From positions 58,905,001-58,969,000 of the forward strand of contig OX419758.1 in the NCBI GenBank assembly GCA_948567375.1: DNA of 64,000 nt. The letters run 5' to 3'. The notes below the pieces were generated by a model. The model was not told where the DNA came from and did no database searches. It saw only the letters and a program-made list of their open reading frames with translations. The translations under genes and the position numbers were made by a program. This document shows positions 47,328 to 59,500 of this stretch, in pieces (the stretch's first letter is position 1; every line of letters begins with the position of its first letter). The stretch comes from Lunularia cruciata. Its lineage: Eukaryota; Streptophyta; Marchantiopsida; Lunulariales; Lunulariaceae.

Positions 47328-49724
47328 CTATGAAAGGTCCAAAGTACTTAAGCAAAAACTTCTTTTGCACTTCTTGAATCGAATAGAATCAAAAAACATT
47401 ACCCAATCACCTTCTTTGAAAGGCTCCACCTTCTTCTTGCCTTGCCTCTTGTCATAGCTTTCCTTTTGCTTCCTTTGGGCTTGCTCTACTTGCATCATAT
47501 CAATTGCTCTTGCCTCTTCCAACTCCATGAGTTGATCCTTCCTTGACTTCTCTACATCACCTCCTTGTGCTTTCTTCAATCTCCTATGAATGCTTTGGAA
47601 GGTAGGAAGATCAAAGTGAATAGGTAAGGTAGAATCAATACCATATACCAATTGAAATAGAGAATATCCGGTGGAAGTCTTCATGGTTGTCCTGTACTCC
47701 CATAAAACTGCATGAATCCTCTTATCTCAATGATGTTAGCCCCCTCCATTTTTGCATCTTTGGCCAACATCATGCACAAGGTCTGATTGGTTCTCTCTGC
47801 CAAGCCATTGAAATTTGGCTTATAAGATGTAGTTACTCTATGTGTGATAGAGAAATGTTGTAGCATAGTTATAGTAATGCTTCATGTAAACTCTCCTCCT
47901 CTATCAGAAACTAACTTCAAAGGGCATCCAAATCTAGTGATAATGCAATCATAAAGAAATCTACCTACTTCATCTTCATTCTTGTCCCTCAATGGTCTAG
48001 CCTCAACCCACTTGGTAAGGTAATCAGTAACTACCACAATGTATTGATTGTTCCTCGAGGTTCTATTGGAAGGACCTACAAAATCAATTCCCCACTTCTC
48101 AAAAGGTCCTAGCAATGGAATTGATCTAAGTGGTGGAGTGGATGTAGACTTTTTAGCAAAAGCTTGACAAATATGACAAGTTTTGCAATAATCAAGACAA
48201 TCCTTGAAAATCCTTCTCCAATGGTAACCTACATCTAGAATCTTGAAAGCAGTCACCTTTCTTGCAAAGTGTCCTCCACACACTTAACCTTCATGAAACT
48301 CCTTTATGAGTGAGATAGATTCTTTCTTACCCATTGCTCTTCGAAGTAGACCGTCTGGTCCTTGATGAAAAAGAATATCCTCCACCATTGTGTAAGGTCT
48401 AGATCTTGTTGCAAGGGCCTTCCTCCCCCTAGCATGCATCCCTTCTGGATAGTTACCTCTTGTCACAAAATCCACAATCTCCTTGTACTCCATTGGAACC
48501 TCTTGAGTGACTGAGAATACCATGAGCTCCTCATCCGGGAAGGAATCATCCAATGGCTCATCTCCATCATGATCATAGGCTCTAGATAAAAAATTGGCAT
48601 TTGCATATTTCTTTCTTGGCCTATCCTCAATGGTGTAGTCATACTCAGACAAGAGTATCATCCACCTTGCTAGTCTCCCTTCAACATTAGGCTTGTTGAA
48701 GATGTACTTCAAAGCCTTGTGATCTATGACAATGGTGGCTTTCTCTCCAATCAAGTAGTGTCTAAACTACTTGAGACCAAAGATCACTGCCAACCCTTCT
48801 CTCTCCGTGACAAAGTAGTTCTTCTCTACTGAAACCATCTGCCTACTAGCATAAGCTATTGGATGATCATGCCCATCTTGGTCTAATTGACTAAGAGTGC
48901 ATCTTATAGCTACATTAGAAGCATCAGTGTAGAGGATGAAAGGCTTACTCCAATCAGGTTTAGCAAGAATTGGAGCTACAACAAGGGATTTCTTGAGCTC
49001 CTCAAAAGCTTTGAGAGCCTCCTTGTCCTCCAAAATCACCATGTAATCTACACCCTTCTTCATGTAGATGGTCAATGCATAAGCATTGTTGGAAAATGAG
49101 AAGATGAATCTCCTATAGTATCCAACCATCCCCAAGAATTGGCATAACTTGGTTAAGCTTGAAGGGAATAAAAGGTCTGAGATTTTCCTCACCTTCTCAA
49201 GATCAACTACTATTCCATCCTTGGAGATGATGTGCCCCAAAAGTAGACCTTCTTCACATCCAAATATGCACTTCTTTGGGTTGAGGTGATGCATTTGCCT
49301 CACCCAAGCATTGCAAGACCTTGATTAGGTGCTCGGAGTGCTCCTCCTTGCTCCCATAGACACAAAAATCATCAATGAAGTCTCTCACAAATTTCCCAAT
49401 GAAAGGTTCAAATACCTTGTTCATGAACCATTGGAATATGGCTGGAGCATTGCAAAGCCCAAAAGGCATGACCCCAAAAGCGTAAGTTCCCCAAGGTGTG
49501 GTGAATGTGGCGAGTTGTTGATGCTCTGGTGCAATCTTGATTTGGTTATATCCACTATAACCATCTCCAAAACTATACCTCTCATGACCTGCAACCTCCT
49601 CCAAGATCTCATCAATGAATGGCAATGGGTAGTAGTCTTTCTTGGTAACAACATTGAGCTTCTTGTAATCCACACATACCCAAAGCTTGCCATTCTTTTT
49701 CTTCACAATGATAATTGGAGACAC
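47328..49724 (-). pseudogene. Element B RT, RNase H and integrase
   Basis: RT (49724-49254): PIIIVKKKNGKLWVCVDYKK, MPFGLCNAPAIFQWF and FIDDFCVYG with the catalytic DD near 49373-49368. RT end and RNase H (49303-48284): KCIFGCEEGLLLGHIISKDG, FILYTDASNVAI and VIDHKALKYIF. Integrase (48283-47328): a zinc-binding HHCC region (CKTCHIC), core GIDFVGP, VSDRGGEF, and the Glu block YKPNFNGLAERTNQTL. Most of it stays in one frame and is broken by single stops at about 48767, 48284 and 47882 plus frameshifts near 49300 and 47700. It is therefore a rather recent but dead copy. Confidence 0.88.
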
Positions 49725-49727
49725 CCA

Positions 49728-50570
49728 TTATGAATTCTCCACCTCAAAGATAAATCGTGCATCCTTGAGCTTATCAATCTCCTCCTTCACAAACAAAGAT
49801 ATTGGTGGGCTAATGCAACATTGCTTTTGGCGGATTGGTCTTGCATGTGACTCCACTTCTATCTTGTGCTCCTCCAAGGTGACTTCCTCCAAATCCTTGT
49901 AATTGAAAGCAAAAACATGGATGAACTTGCGGAAAATCTCCTCAAATCTCACCTTCTCCTCCTTGGTAACATTTGGGCCATACTTGAGGGTAGCTAACCT
50001 TCTCTCTACCTCCTCAAGTGTCAATGGTGATTTATCTGGGTCCTTCAAAACCTTTGGTTTAGGTGCAAAATCCATAGCACACAAAAGATACATATTTGAA
50101 TCAGATTCAAATTCATCCTCCTTAGTGGAAGTCTCCTCTTCCATGCTTGTGTCCACACCTGAAGCTTCTTTTTCAGAATCTGATTCCCAATAATCAGAAG
50201 ATGGTGTATCTGAATGTGAAGTGTTGGTAGTGTTAGTCACAGGAACTGTGACTCTATGGTTTGATGGCCCAATCCTCAAGTACCCTTTGTGCCATCGATC
50301 AGTTGTGCGTGCTGCTCTCAACCATGGCCTTTCAAGAAGTAAGTCATAGCTTGAATCCTTCAAGACTTGGAAAGTCATGAGATTGAACTCTCATAACTGA
50401 AACTACCACCTTATCCATCACCCCTATTGGTTAAACTTGTTTTTTTTTGCCATGCTCATCACAAATTTTGAAGGTCTTGAGGGTATCATACACAACTTCT
50501 TCATCAACCTTTCTGACAAGGCATTCATTGTTGATCCTCCATCAACCAATGCATCCTTGATGTTGTGACC
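49728..50570 (-). pseudogene. Element B protease and pol linker
   Basis: The protease motif LVDGGSTMNAL lies near 50540-50505 on the minus strand, outside the long ORF because of stops near 50400. 49728-50378 continues with SYDLLLERPWLRAA (end of protease), an acidic linker (SDSEKEASGVDTSMEEETST) and the start of RT (PIRQKQCCISPP). Only one in-frame stop (49728-49730) separates it from the RT ORF. Confidence 0.75.
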
Positions 50571-50572
50571 AT

Positions 50573-51960
50573 TCACTCTACATCAATCTTGGAGGCATAT
50601 TCACAAGCCTCCCATGGTGTTGGCTTGGCATCCACCACCTTTATTGATATTGGAGCTTTTAGCTTCTTCTTCCTCTTGCTCCTTGTAGAACTCAAACCAC
50701 CTCTAAGCTCCTTTCTCAAGGTATGATTCAAAGGAATCAATTGGCCCACTGTGATGTTAGCCTTGTGACTACCAACATCTTCCAACACATTGTAGTTCCA
50801 TTGTTGTTTTGAAATCAAGAAATCCTCCATCCCCCACTTCTTCCTTGGAGTCTTTGTTGTTGATGGAGTTGAGGTGCAAGTGCTCCTAGTAGACATAGGA
50901 TTATCCTTGCTTTGAGTAAATCTTTGAGAAGAGTGAACATCCTTTGCAAAATGAGCTCTCTTCTTCTCTTGTGCCAAAAGCTCCAAATTAAGACTCTTGG
51001 AGTTTGAGCACTCTCCATTCTCATACTTGCTCTCAACCACATCTATAGATGTTATCCTCTTACCTTTGTTTGGATTAGGAGCCACTTGGGTTTCACTACC
51101 TCCCTCTTTCCCTCTATTGGCTCCCTCATAACCCCTTCCTCCATGGTGAGTGGAATTTGGGCAATTCTTTTGGATATGGCCTCTTCCTCCACAACCAAAA
51201 CAATTTCTATCATTGAAGTTGTTGGCTGGTTGGCCTCCTCTATATGGATATTTTCCATAACTCCTAGGTCCTCTCCCTACATTCTGATCCACCTCTCTCT
51301 TCTCCCATAGTTGCACCACATTGATTTGAGATCCGCAAGTTGTTCTGTGATGGTTTGAAGTGGATCCTTTGGTGGAGGTGCAAGAACTGGAGCAACTCCT
51401 ACTTGTGGTGCAACCCTTGCCACCAAAGAATCAGAAGTTCCACCATAGTTGTAACCTTGAGGAGGATGAACAACCTCCTTCACCACTAAAATCACTCTCA
51501 TCCCCTTCCAAACTCTCCTCCATACAAATTGCGATCTTGATAGCTTCAACCTTGGAAGAAGGTTTCTCATATCTCACCTTGCTTCTAATTTTTGGTCTCA
51601 ATCCTCCCACAAAATTCTTGGTGAGCATGGCCCCCTATGCCAATCATAGTAGTCTCCACACTATCCCCACCCTTCCTCAACACTATGCAAAATCTGGACT
51701 CTAACTTTTCCACTCTTTCTACATAGACTCTCACTTTCTCTCCATCTCCTTGTTTGAGAAAGATAACCTCACTCATCAATATTTCATAACTATCACTTGG
51801 GAGAAAGTTCTCAATGAATGTTGAAGTCAAACTCTCCCAAGACTCTTCTTTCCCATCTCTCCTCTCTCTCTTTTGGTATTCTAACTCATACCATGTAAGT
51901 GCTGCATCCTCAAAGAAATCTGGTAATAATGAGGCCCACTCATTCTTCCTCCTCTCATTG
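50573..51960 (-). pseudogene. Element B gag with zinc knuckle, N-terminus missing
   Basis: The right part reads FFEDAALTWYELEYQKRERR, then LTSTFIENFLPSDSYEILMS, a retrotransposon gag domain. 50573-51319 contains the nucleocapsid knuckle CFGCGGRGHIQKNC (CX2CX4HX4C) and a basic tail. Sequence upstream of about 51970 is not gag but a 50-base piece of chromovirus A followed by LTR, so the gag start and the primer site have been lost. Confidence 0.8.
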
Positions 51961-52023
51961 TTTCCTATGCAAGCTCCTCCACCCGTGTGTAGTTAATTGG
52001 TAGGTTTTGTGGAGGTCAAGGTC

Positions 52024-52283
52024 TGTGAGCCGGTCTATCTCTCACTCAAGATGAACCTTTGATGGCTATTATGGTAGCGCATCATGGACTAAGAAGGCAA
52101 GGAACCCCAACTCCATCATACTCCTCCAAGGCTAACACTCCAAGACTCAAGACATTGCTCACTAGAGAACTCAATGAGAGAGAGATAGTTGCAAATGAAA
52201 GGATGTGAGTACCTCCTCACCCTTTGTTTATATACTTGTGAAATAGTTACGTACCAAAGTTACTAATTACTAGAGTAACTCAA
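52024..52283 (-). repeat. Truncated second LTR of element B
   Basis: Matches 46486-46740 of the left LTR closely, including the TATA box. It lacks the LTR start; at 52284 the sequence switches to chromovirus A gag. On its inner side (51974-52023) it is followed by chromovirus A sequence that also flanks the left LTR. Confidence 0.78.
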
Positions 52284-52976
52284 CTTTGCCAACATATCCC
52301 ATGCAACTTGTGTGGCATTTATAACTTGAACAGACTAATTATTGCACTCTTGAATTTTGCCCATGTCAAGATTAGTGCAACAATTTTTCATTCAGCTTGC
52401 TCCACTCAAAATCTCCACCATAGCTTTGCTACTCCATTCAATTGGCCAAAAGCCAAGAGAATCTATTTTTGCTTGTCTTGCAGATTGGTAGCTTCAAAAT
52501 AATATTCACAATCAAACACAAAATTCTCCATTGCACCTAGGAGATTCTTGCCTTCAAATACCTTGGGTTTTGGGTATCGGATTTGATCTTCTCCTTCTTA
52601 AACTAGTACTCTCTCTATGTGCTCTTATTGTTGAAGATCTTGTTCATCCAACAATTGAGTAAGGTGCTCAATTTATTGTTGCATAGCAAGGATAACATTG
52701 GGCATTGCCACCATGGTTGTTACTCTATCACACCAACCCTAATCTATCTTATTTATTAACACAGAGAAATAGCACGTCCACTGTTCTCCATAAGTTAAGT
52801 TACAACCGGAAGCACCAAGGGTTCCTCAGATATGGTGATCATATGCAAAAAATCTTATCCAAAGTGTGAGGTGATGAATTGTGCCAAACAATGCTTGGGT
52901 AGTACTTGGACACAAAAATCTCAATGGTTTGGTGGAAGTGGATTTGGCGGTCCATACATTCCATCCATTCCATTCT
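52284..52976 (-). pseudogene. Chromovirus A gag remnant
   Basis: The reverse complement matches gag of C, D and E: from the LTR-proximal leader to the region reading like EWQNYGGDFEWSKLNE. It contains the start of gag near 52715 (ATGGTGGCAATGCCC). Element B interrupts it at 52283. Confidence 0.7.
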
Positions 52977-52977
52977 T

Positions 52978-52989
52978 GCTCTGATACCA
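52978..52989 (-). promoter_or_regulatory. Perfect initiator-Met tRNA primer binding site of chromovirus A
   Basis: TGGTATCAGAGC on the minus strand, one base inside the 5' LTR. This is the standard plant primer site and marks the 5' end of the element. Confidence 0.92.
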
Positions 52990-52990
52990 A

Positions 52991-53416
52991 TGTAAAAGAC
53001 CTAGGTCAAGGAGAGAAATAGTAGAATAGAAACTCATTTTGGGACACTTGAATGTGTGAAAACTCCAAATGCCTTGCATGAGCTTCGGCTTAGGTATTTA
53101 TAGTTAGCATACAAGGCCCTTGAGAAGTTTCTCAAGAAACTTCCTTGAACCGCTTTCTTAGAGTACAAGCCAAGTTAACCACAAAACTTCACAAGAAGCT
53201 TCCTTCTAAAAGCCGCCTACTTGGCGTGCAAGCTAAGCTAGTTAGAAGATTCTAGAAGTTTTTTTCTAGAAACCGTCTACTTGGGGTGCAAGTTAAGCTA
53301 GTCAAGAAGCTTTCCAAGAATCTTTCTAGATGCTTCTAGAATATTCTGGGCTAATTTAGCTTATTCTCTATTTTGTTAGCCTTACTAACTACGTTGCTAA
53401 ACTCCATATTGTTACA
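52991..53416 (-). repeat. 5' LTR of chromovirus A
   Basis: Minus strand: TGTAACAATATGGAG at 53416 to GGTCTTTTACA at 52991. It contains a perfect heat-shock-like site (53334-53346), three GCTTGCA.GCCAAGTAGG subrepeats and the TATA box ACTATAAATACC near 53095-53106. It is about 24 bases longer than the left LTR because of small indels, and the two have clearly diverged, so the insertion is not recent. Confidence 0.92.
53334..53346 (-). promoter_or_regulatory. Perfect heat-shock-element-like motif in the chromovirus A 5' LTR
   Basis: TTCTAGAATATTC on the plus strand (GAATATTCTAGAA on the minus strand) fits GAAnnTTCnnGAA exactly, about 70 bases into U3 and roughly 235 bases upstream of the TATA box. 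Confidence 0.55.
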
Positions 53417-54970
53417 AAAATGGAAGAGGAGAAAATCAAAGCCATTACTAATTGATCTACTTTGAAGGATATCATAGAAGTGTGGTTATTTAATAGATTG
53501 GTAAGTTTTTATTGACGGTTCATCCACTACTATGCTCATGTAATTGCACGATTGACCAACCTCTTGGAGAAGACCTTAAACTTTCAATTGACCACCAAAC
53601 ACAAAGAAGCATTCCAAAAGTTGAAACATATGGTGTCTTCAAGACCCATCTTCAACCATATGATCCTCTACTACCTTGTGTAGTTGATTTTGATGCTTAT
53701 AACTTTACCATTGGAGATATGTTGCAACAAGAATTTCCAAATGGGTAACATCCCATTGGCTTTGTGCCTTGTCGACTAAATAACACAAAAATCTGCTTGA
53801 TGGGAACATGTAAGCTTAGATATCATCACATCCTTGCCCAAGATAGAGCAAGATCACATAAAAATTGTGGTGGTTGTCTATAAACTTAGTAAGCACATCC
53901 ATTTGGCATCAACCTTTGATATTGAGGATACCCCAAGATTAGCCCAGATCTACTTTGATAATATCTTCAAGCATTATGGAATACCTTGTGTACTCATCTC
54001 TAACCGTGATCCTTGATTCACTACAAAAGATTTGGCAAGCACTCTTTAGATACTTGACACCAATTTTGCTTTTTCCATGGCCTATCATCCTCAAACTAAT
54101 GGATAAACCAAACATGAAAATTGCACCTTAGAGGATATGCTTTATGTCTTTGTCAACATTAGGATGAATATCTTGTAGTTATTGAGTTTGCCTCCAATAA
54201 TTCCAAATTGGTAAGCATTAGATTCTTTCTCTTCTTCCTTAGTTTTGGCCAAGATCCACTTGTTCCATATTCTCTTCTTGCTACTCTTCCATCTCATGTC
54301 CTTCATACTTCTACCTTTTTGACCATAATATCCCAATCCCTACAACTCATCTAATCTACATAATATCCCAATCCCTACAACTCATCTAACTTTTTGACCA
54401 TAATATCCCAATCCCTACAACTCAGCTAAATCTTATCTCCTTGTTGCTCAAAATCATCAAAAACTATAGGTAGATCACCATTATTGTGATCTCACCTTTC
54501 ATTTTGATGATAAGGTCATGCTTTCCTCTAGTGACCTACCCCTCCCACTTAATAACCAAGTTTTTAAACTTAATCTTATTTGATAGGTCCATTTGATGTC
54601 AACCAAGTCATTTCTCTAGTTGCTTATGGACTTGCCTTGCCTTGTCATATGCAAATCTACCTTGTCTTTCATATTTCCACATTGAAACCTTTGTTCTAAT
54701 TTATGTTTCTTTCCTTCTTGTGTCCAACCTCCTCCTCTTCCAATCCTTATCAACTATCATGAGTAGTATGAAGTTGATTGTATACTAGCATGTTGCCACA
54801 TTAAACATAGCTGCCAATAACATACATAATATAAAGTCTTTTTGAAAGAGTATCCCCTTCATGATGCTACTTGGGAGCCTCTCTCTCATCTCCAAAATGC
54901 ACAAACGGCCATCCATGAGTTTGAAGCTTCCATGGTGACAAGGACATCACCAACTAGCAATGGAGGAATA
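53417..54970 (+). pseudogene. Chromovirus D pol 3' part
   Basis: Continues D after element A: end of RT and RNase H (53420-53750, VDFDAYNFTIGDMLQQEFPN), a deletion, integrase core (53800-54260, IKIVVVVYKLSKHIHLAS, a frame with AYHPQTN near 54080), and a chromodomain at 54842-54940 (EYPLHDATWEPLSHLQNAQT, AIHEFEASM). The chromodomain segment is unbroken. GCAATGGAGGAATA before 54971 is the polypurine tract. Confidence 0.78.
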
Positions 54971-55740
54971 TGTAACAATATAGAATTGACCAACAAGTTA
55001 GTCAAGACTAATAAAATAACCAAATTAGCCAAAAATTCTAATAATATTATAGTGGTATCTAGGAAGTTACTTGGTACCTTCCAAGTATTAGTTAATGTGC
55101 ATTCCAAGTGGTGATTTCTAGTAGAAAGGAAAGTAGAAACCCTTATATTTAGTATGGTAAGCTCCAAAGCTCTAGTGCAATTCCCACTAAATGTGTTGAA
55201 TATCATATATAGCTACATATAACTCCAAAGCTAAAGAAGCCAAGAGGTGATCTTGTTGTTTATTCTTGTACTTGGAGACCTTGGCTACTATAATTGTCAC
55301 AATGAGTTGGTTAAGACCAACCAAATAATAAGCCAAATTAGCCAAAGATTATAAAAATATTCTAGAAACATTTAGGAAGTTACTTAGCACCTTCCAAAGT
55401 ATTGGATAATGTGTATGCCAAGTGGTGACTTCTAGGAGGAAGCTCCTTGGGAAGCTTCTTGGCTAGCTTAGTTTGCATGCCAAGTAAGTGGCTTCTAAAA
55501 GAAATTTTCTTGGGAAGCTTCCGAACTAGCTTAGCTTGCATGCCAAGTAGACAATTTCTAGCAAAAAGCTTCTTGAGAAGCTTCTCAAGAGCCTTGTATA
55601 CTTTTCTATAAATACCAAAGCCTATGTTCATGCTATGCATTTTTAGTTTTCCTCATTCTAGAGTCCTAATGTGATCTTTCATTACATTTCATTTTCATCT
55701 TTCATCTTCTATTCTCCTATTTCTCTCTTTGGTCTTTTAG
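54971..55740 (+). repeat. Composite 3' LTR of chromovirus D
   Basis: It starts TGTAACAATATAGAATTG but after about 155 bases switches at about 55126 to LINE sequence (55126-55290, matching 39060-39232), then starts the LTR again near its beginning and runs to TCTTTTAG at 55740. The LINE/LTR junction is the same as the one to the left of the 5' LTR, so this is a local duplication, not an independent insertion. Confidence 0.75.
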
Positions 55741-55854
55741 AATAGCTTTGCTTGATACCCATCCAAAAGATATGTAATTACTCTCATTAAGACTAAATAA
55801 TATATGGAAACCTTAATTATAACATCTTATATTATCATTTTATCATCTTGGACA
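55741..55854 (-). mobile_element. LINE copy 3, middle segment
   Basis: CCCATCCAAAAGATATGTAA and TTTTATCATCTTGGACA match copy 1 positions about 3450-3550, which directly continue the 3' segment left of chromovirus D. It shows that D and the following E both lie in one LINE copy. Confidence 0.65.
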
Positions 55855-56350
55855 TGTAACAATATGGAATTTACCAATGAGTTAGTCCAGAATAATAAAG
55901 TAAAAAATAGGCCAAATTAGCCAAGAATTATAAGAATATTCTATAAGCATCTAGGAAACTACTTGGTACCTTCCAGGTTTTGGGTAATGTGCATGCCACA
56001 TGATGACTTCTATGAGGAAGCTTCTTAGCTAGCTTAGCTTGCATGCCAAGTAGGTAGCTTCTAGAAGAAATCCTCTTAAGAAGTTTTTCAATTAGCTTAG
56101 CTTGCATGCCAAGTAAGCGACTTCTAAAAAATAACTTCTTGAGAAGCTTTGTTTTTAACTTTGCTTGCACCCTAAGAAAGTAGCTTTTAGGAAACTTCTT
56201 GAGAAACTTCTCAAGAGCCTTGTATGCTTTCCTATAAATAGCAAAACCTAAGCTCATGTTAGGCATTTGTAGTTTTCCTCATTCAAGTGTCTCTATGTGA
56301 TCTTTCACTTTAATCTTCTATTCTTTTATTTCTCTCCTTGGTCTTTTACA
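55855..56350 (+). repeat. 5' LTR of chromovirus E
   Basis: TGTAACAATATGGAATTTAC to GGTCTTTTACA, 496 bp. It holds three TAGCTTGCATGCCAAGTAG subrepeats, a heat-shock-like site with two good units (GAATATTC at 55934-55941) and the TATA region CCTATAAATAGC near 56231. The primer site is decayed to TTAATATCATAAAAATAAT. Confidence 0.88.
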
Positions 56351-56599
56351 TTAATATCATAAAAATAATAGGATGGATAGAATTTATGGACCACAAAATC
56401 CATTTTTGTCAAACCATTGCAATTTTTGCATCCATGTACTACTTAGGCATCATTACACGTTGTTCATCATCTCATGCTTTGGGCAGAATTTTTGAATGTG
56501 ATCACCTTGTTTGATGAACCGTTTGTACTTCCAAAGGAGAATGGTGAATGTGTTGCATCTACATATTAACTTAGAGAATTGTAGATAGTTTGATAAAGA

Positions 56600-59500
56600 A
56601 GTGGCCATGGTGGCAATATCCAAAGTTATCCTTGATATACAACAACAGATTGAGCATCTTACTCAATTGAGACCATCAATGACAAGAGCATGTAGAGAGA
56701 GAGCACCACTTCAAGAAGGAGAAGAGAAAATCAGATTTCTAAAACCCAAGGTATTTGAAGGTAAGAATCTCTTGGATGTAGTGGAGAATTTTTTTGATTG
56801 CAAATGTTATTTTGAAGCTATGAATCTTCAAGATGAATGTAGATAGATTCTCTTGGCTTCAAACCAATTGGATGGAATGGTAAAATCATGGTGGTAATTC
56901 AAAGTGGAGCGAGCTGAATGGTAGCTTCTTATGCTAGTCTTGACATGGGAAGAATTCAAGAGTACAATCATTGGACAATTTCAAACTATAAATGCCACAC
57001 AAATTGTACGACATAGACTGGCACAATTAAAGTAGATTGGTTCTATCAAAAGCTACTCAATTCCAAAACACCATAATACAAATTCTAGATGCATTAGAAA
57101 GTGAAGCTTTGGATCAATCTGTGAAGGGTTTAAAGTCACACACCAAATTAGAAGTGACCATGTGGGAACACAAACACTTGGAGGAAGCCATACAATTGGT
57201 TGAGAGCTTTGATTCCTTGGTCTTGACAACTTTATCTTGACCTCAACCTTCACAAAACCTACCAACACCCTACACACAAGGTGAAGAGCAGGCTCCAATG
57301 GAGATTGATATCATCCAATGGATATCACTTGGCATTGTATATAGAGAAAGATTGCAACAAAATAATGATTACTTTTATTGTTACTAGATTGGACATTGCA
57401 TTGCTAAATGTACATTTAAGAATAGATGTCTCTAACAAATTGCTCAAATGGAGTTTGTTGATCATGATGATCAAGAAACAAAGAATCCCAAGAGGAGAAT
57501 TCAAGCCACCTACTCAAAACTTGATTAGTTCCAATGGGATTGAAGGCAACCAAAGCAAGTTTACTCTACTTGCAAAGTATCATTTTTTATTGTGGTTGTA
57601 GGATTTTGGTTGATATTGGAAATATAGAGAATTTCATTTCCATATCGTCAGCAAAGAAATTATCTATTCCTATCAAGCCAATAATTAGAAGTAGATTGAT
57701 GATGGTGGATAGTCAAAATGGTTTTGCCTTCCATACCTCAAATCATATTATATTCAAAATTGGAAAGGAGTATTTGGAGTGTATGAGATTTGTAGTAGCA
57801 TCTCTACACTATGATGTCAATCTAGGTTTTTCTTGGCTTAAACATCATAAGGTTCAATTTGATTTGACCCGTTGAAAAATTCAAGTACAACACCAAGTTA
57901 GGAATACAAATTACCAATTAGGTTATCTAATACCTTTGAGTAAGACACCTAAAAATATCAATCCCAAGATGAGAAATTTATCAATAAAGTAACTATAGAG
58001 CAAGCTTTAGCAGAAGATATTTTTCTAGTGTGGATCAAGCCGATTGCACATGGAGAATTTGATTAAGGCCAAAATCCTCATCAAGCAATGGTTGATCAAA
58101 TAATTCAATAGTTTTAAGATGTATTTTTGGATGATTTATTGAAGGGTTACCCTCTGATTATGGTATGCACTTCAAGATTGAGTTATTCCTAAGAAGTAAT
58201 TCTAATGAATAGACCAATCTATCAATTCTCACCAAAAGAGTTGGAAGAACTTTGAACAACACTAATAAAGTTGTTGGAGAAAGATTTTGTATGACATAGA
58301 ACATCTACTTGGAAAGCACCAATACTATTTGTCCTAAAGAAGAATGGAGGACTTTGCTTCTATATTGATTACCATGGCCTCAATAATCAAAGAGTGAAAA
58401 TGCATCTCACTTGCCTCAAATTGATGACTTGCTAGATCAATTGAGTGGAGTGCAATACTTCTCCAAGTTGGGTCTCCAAAGCGGCTATTGGTAGATTTCT
58501 ATTGATAAGAAGGATGTGCAAAAGATTTCTTTTTAATCAAACTATGTGCATTTTGACCAAAGGGTTCTACCATCTAAGCTCACTAATTCTTTGGTAGTCT
58601 TCATAGATCAGATGCATTAGGTGTTAGATAGGCTATTGGATTGGTATGTGGTAGTATTCTTGCATGATATTTTAATCTATAGCAAGATGGAGGTAGAACA
58701 TATGAATCATGTGCAAGAAGTCCTAAGATGACTATGTTAATGGAAGTTTTACTACAAGAAATCAAAGTGTGTCTTTTAGCAGAAGGAAGTTACCTTCTTG
58801 GGTCATAAGGTCTCATCAAAGAGGATCAAGATGGAAGAGGAGAAAATCAAAGCCATCACTAATTGGCCTACACCAAAGGATACCATAGAAGTTTGGGTAT
58901 TTAATAGATTGGCAAGTTCTTACCAATGGTTCATCCACTACTATGCTCATGTGGCCACACTATTAACAAATCTCTTGGGGAAGACCTCTAGCTTTCAATG
59001 GACCACCAAGCACAAAGAAGCATTCCAAAATTTGAAATAGATGGTGGCTTCAAGACCAATTCTTCAACCATAACATTCCAAAAGCTAAAATAGATTGTGT
59101 CTTCAAGACCCATTCTTCAACTATATGATCCTCAACTACCTTTTGTGATTGATTTTGATGCTCCTAAGTTTGCCATTTGAACTATGTTGTAATGGAAATT
59201 TTTGGATGTGTTACATCTCATTACCTTTGTGTCTTGCCAACTAAATATTGGAGAAAATAATTACTCTACTCAAGATCAAGAACAACTAGAAATAGTATAT
59301 GCAACCAAAGTATAGATGCATTATCTCATGGAGAAAAAAGTGGTCATGCAAACCAATCACACATCCTTGTTGCAAATATTCCATTTAGAGCACATTAAGA
59401 GTCTATATCATCAATGGAAGGAACAACTATAGTGGTTTGAGATCAAACTTGAATACAAACCTGGTAAATTCCATGTCATCCATGATGCCCTATCATAATG

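Larger units (their letters stand above)
46486..52283 (-). mobile_element. Element B: second Ty3/gypsy family nested in chromovirus A
   Basis: Minus-strand element with one complete LTR on the left (46486-47175, about 690 bp, TGTAACATCC...CGGCTCACA) and a partial LTR on the right (52024-52283). Its protease reads LVDGGSTMNAL and its RT reads FIDDFCVYG, quite unlike chromovirus A. No chromodomain is seen. The host gag resumes at 52284 on the right and at 46485 on the left; about 230 bases of host gag are missing. The right LTR has also lost its first part, so the insertion has been rearranged. Confidence 0.82.
42212..53416 (-). mobile_element. Chromovirus A with intact target duplication, host of nested element B
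   Basis: Minus-strand LTR element of about 11.2 kb, of which about 5.8 kb is the nested element B. LTRs are 42212-42613 (3') and 52991-53416 (5'), both TG...CA. The target duplication AAAAT lies at 42207-42211 and 53417-53421. The primer site at 52978-52989 is perfect. The domain order gag, protease, RT, RNase H, integrase, chromodomain is the same as in C, D and E. It is the best-preserved chromovirus in the window but still has frameshifts. Confidence 0.93.
39233..55740 (+). mobile_element. Chromovirus D, interrupted by element A
   Basis: The 5' LTR is 39233-39727. Internal parts are 39728-42206 and 53417-54970, and the 3' LTR region is 54971-55740. Element A sits between with the D sequence AAAAT duplicated on both sides, which rejoins D at GGATCAAAATGGAAGAGGAG. 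Gag, protease, RT, RNase H, integrase and a C-terminal chromodomain are recognisable; part of the region between RNase H and integrase is deleted and frames are broken. It lies inside LINE copy 3. Confidence 0.82.
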
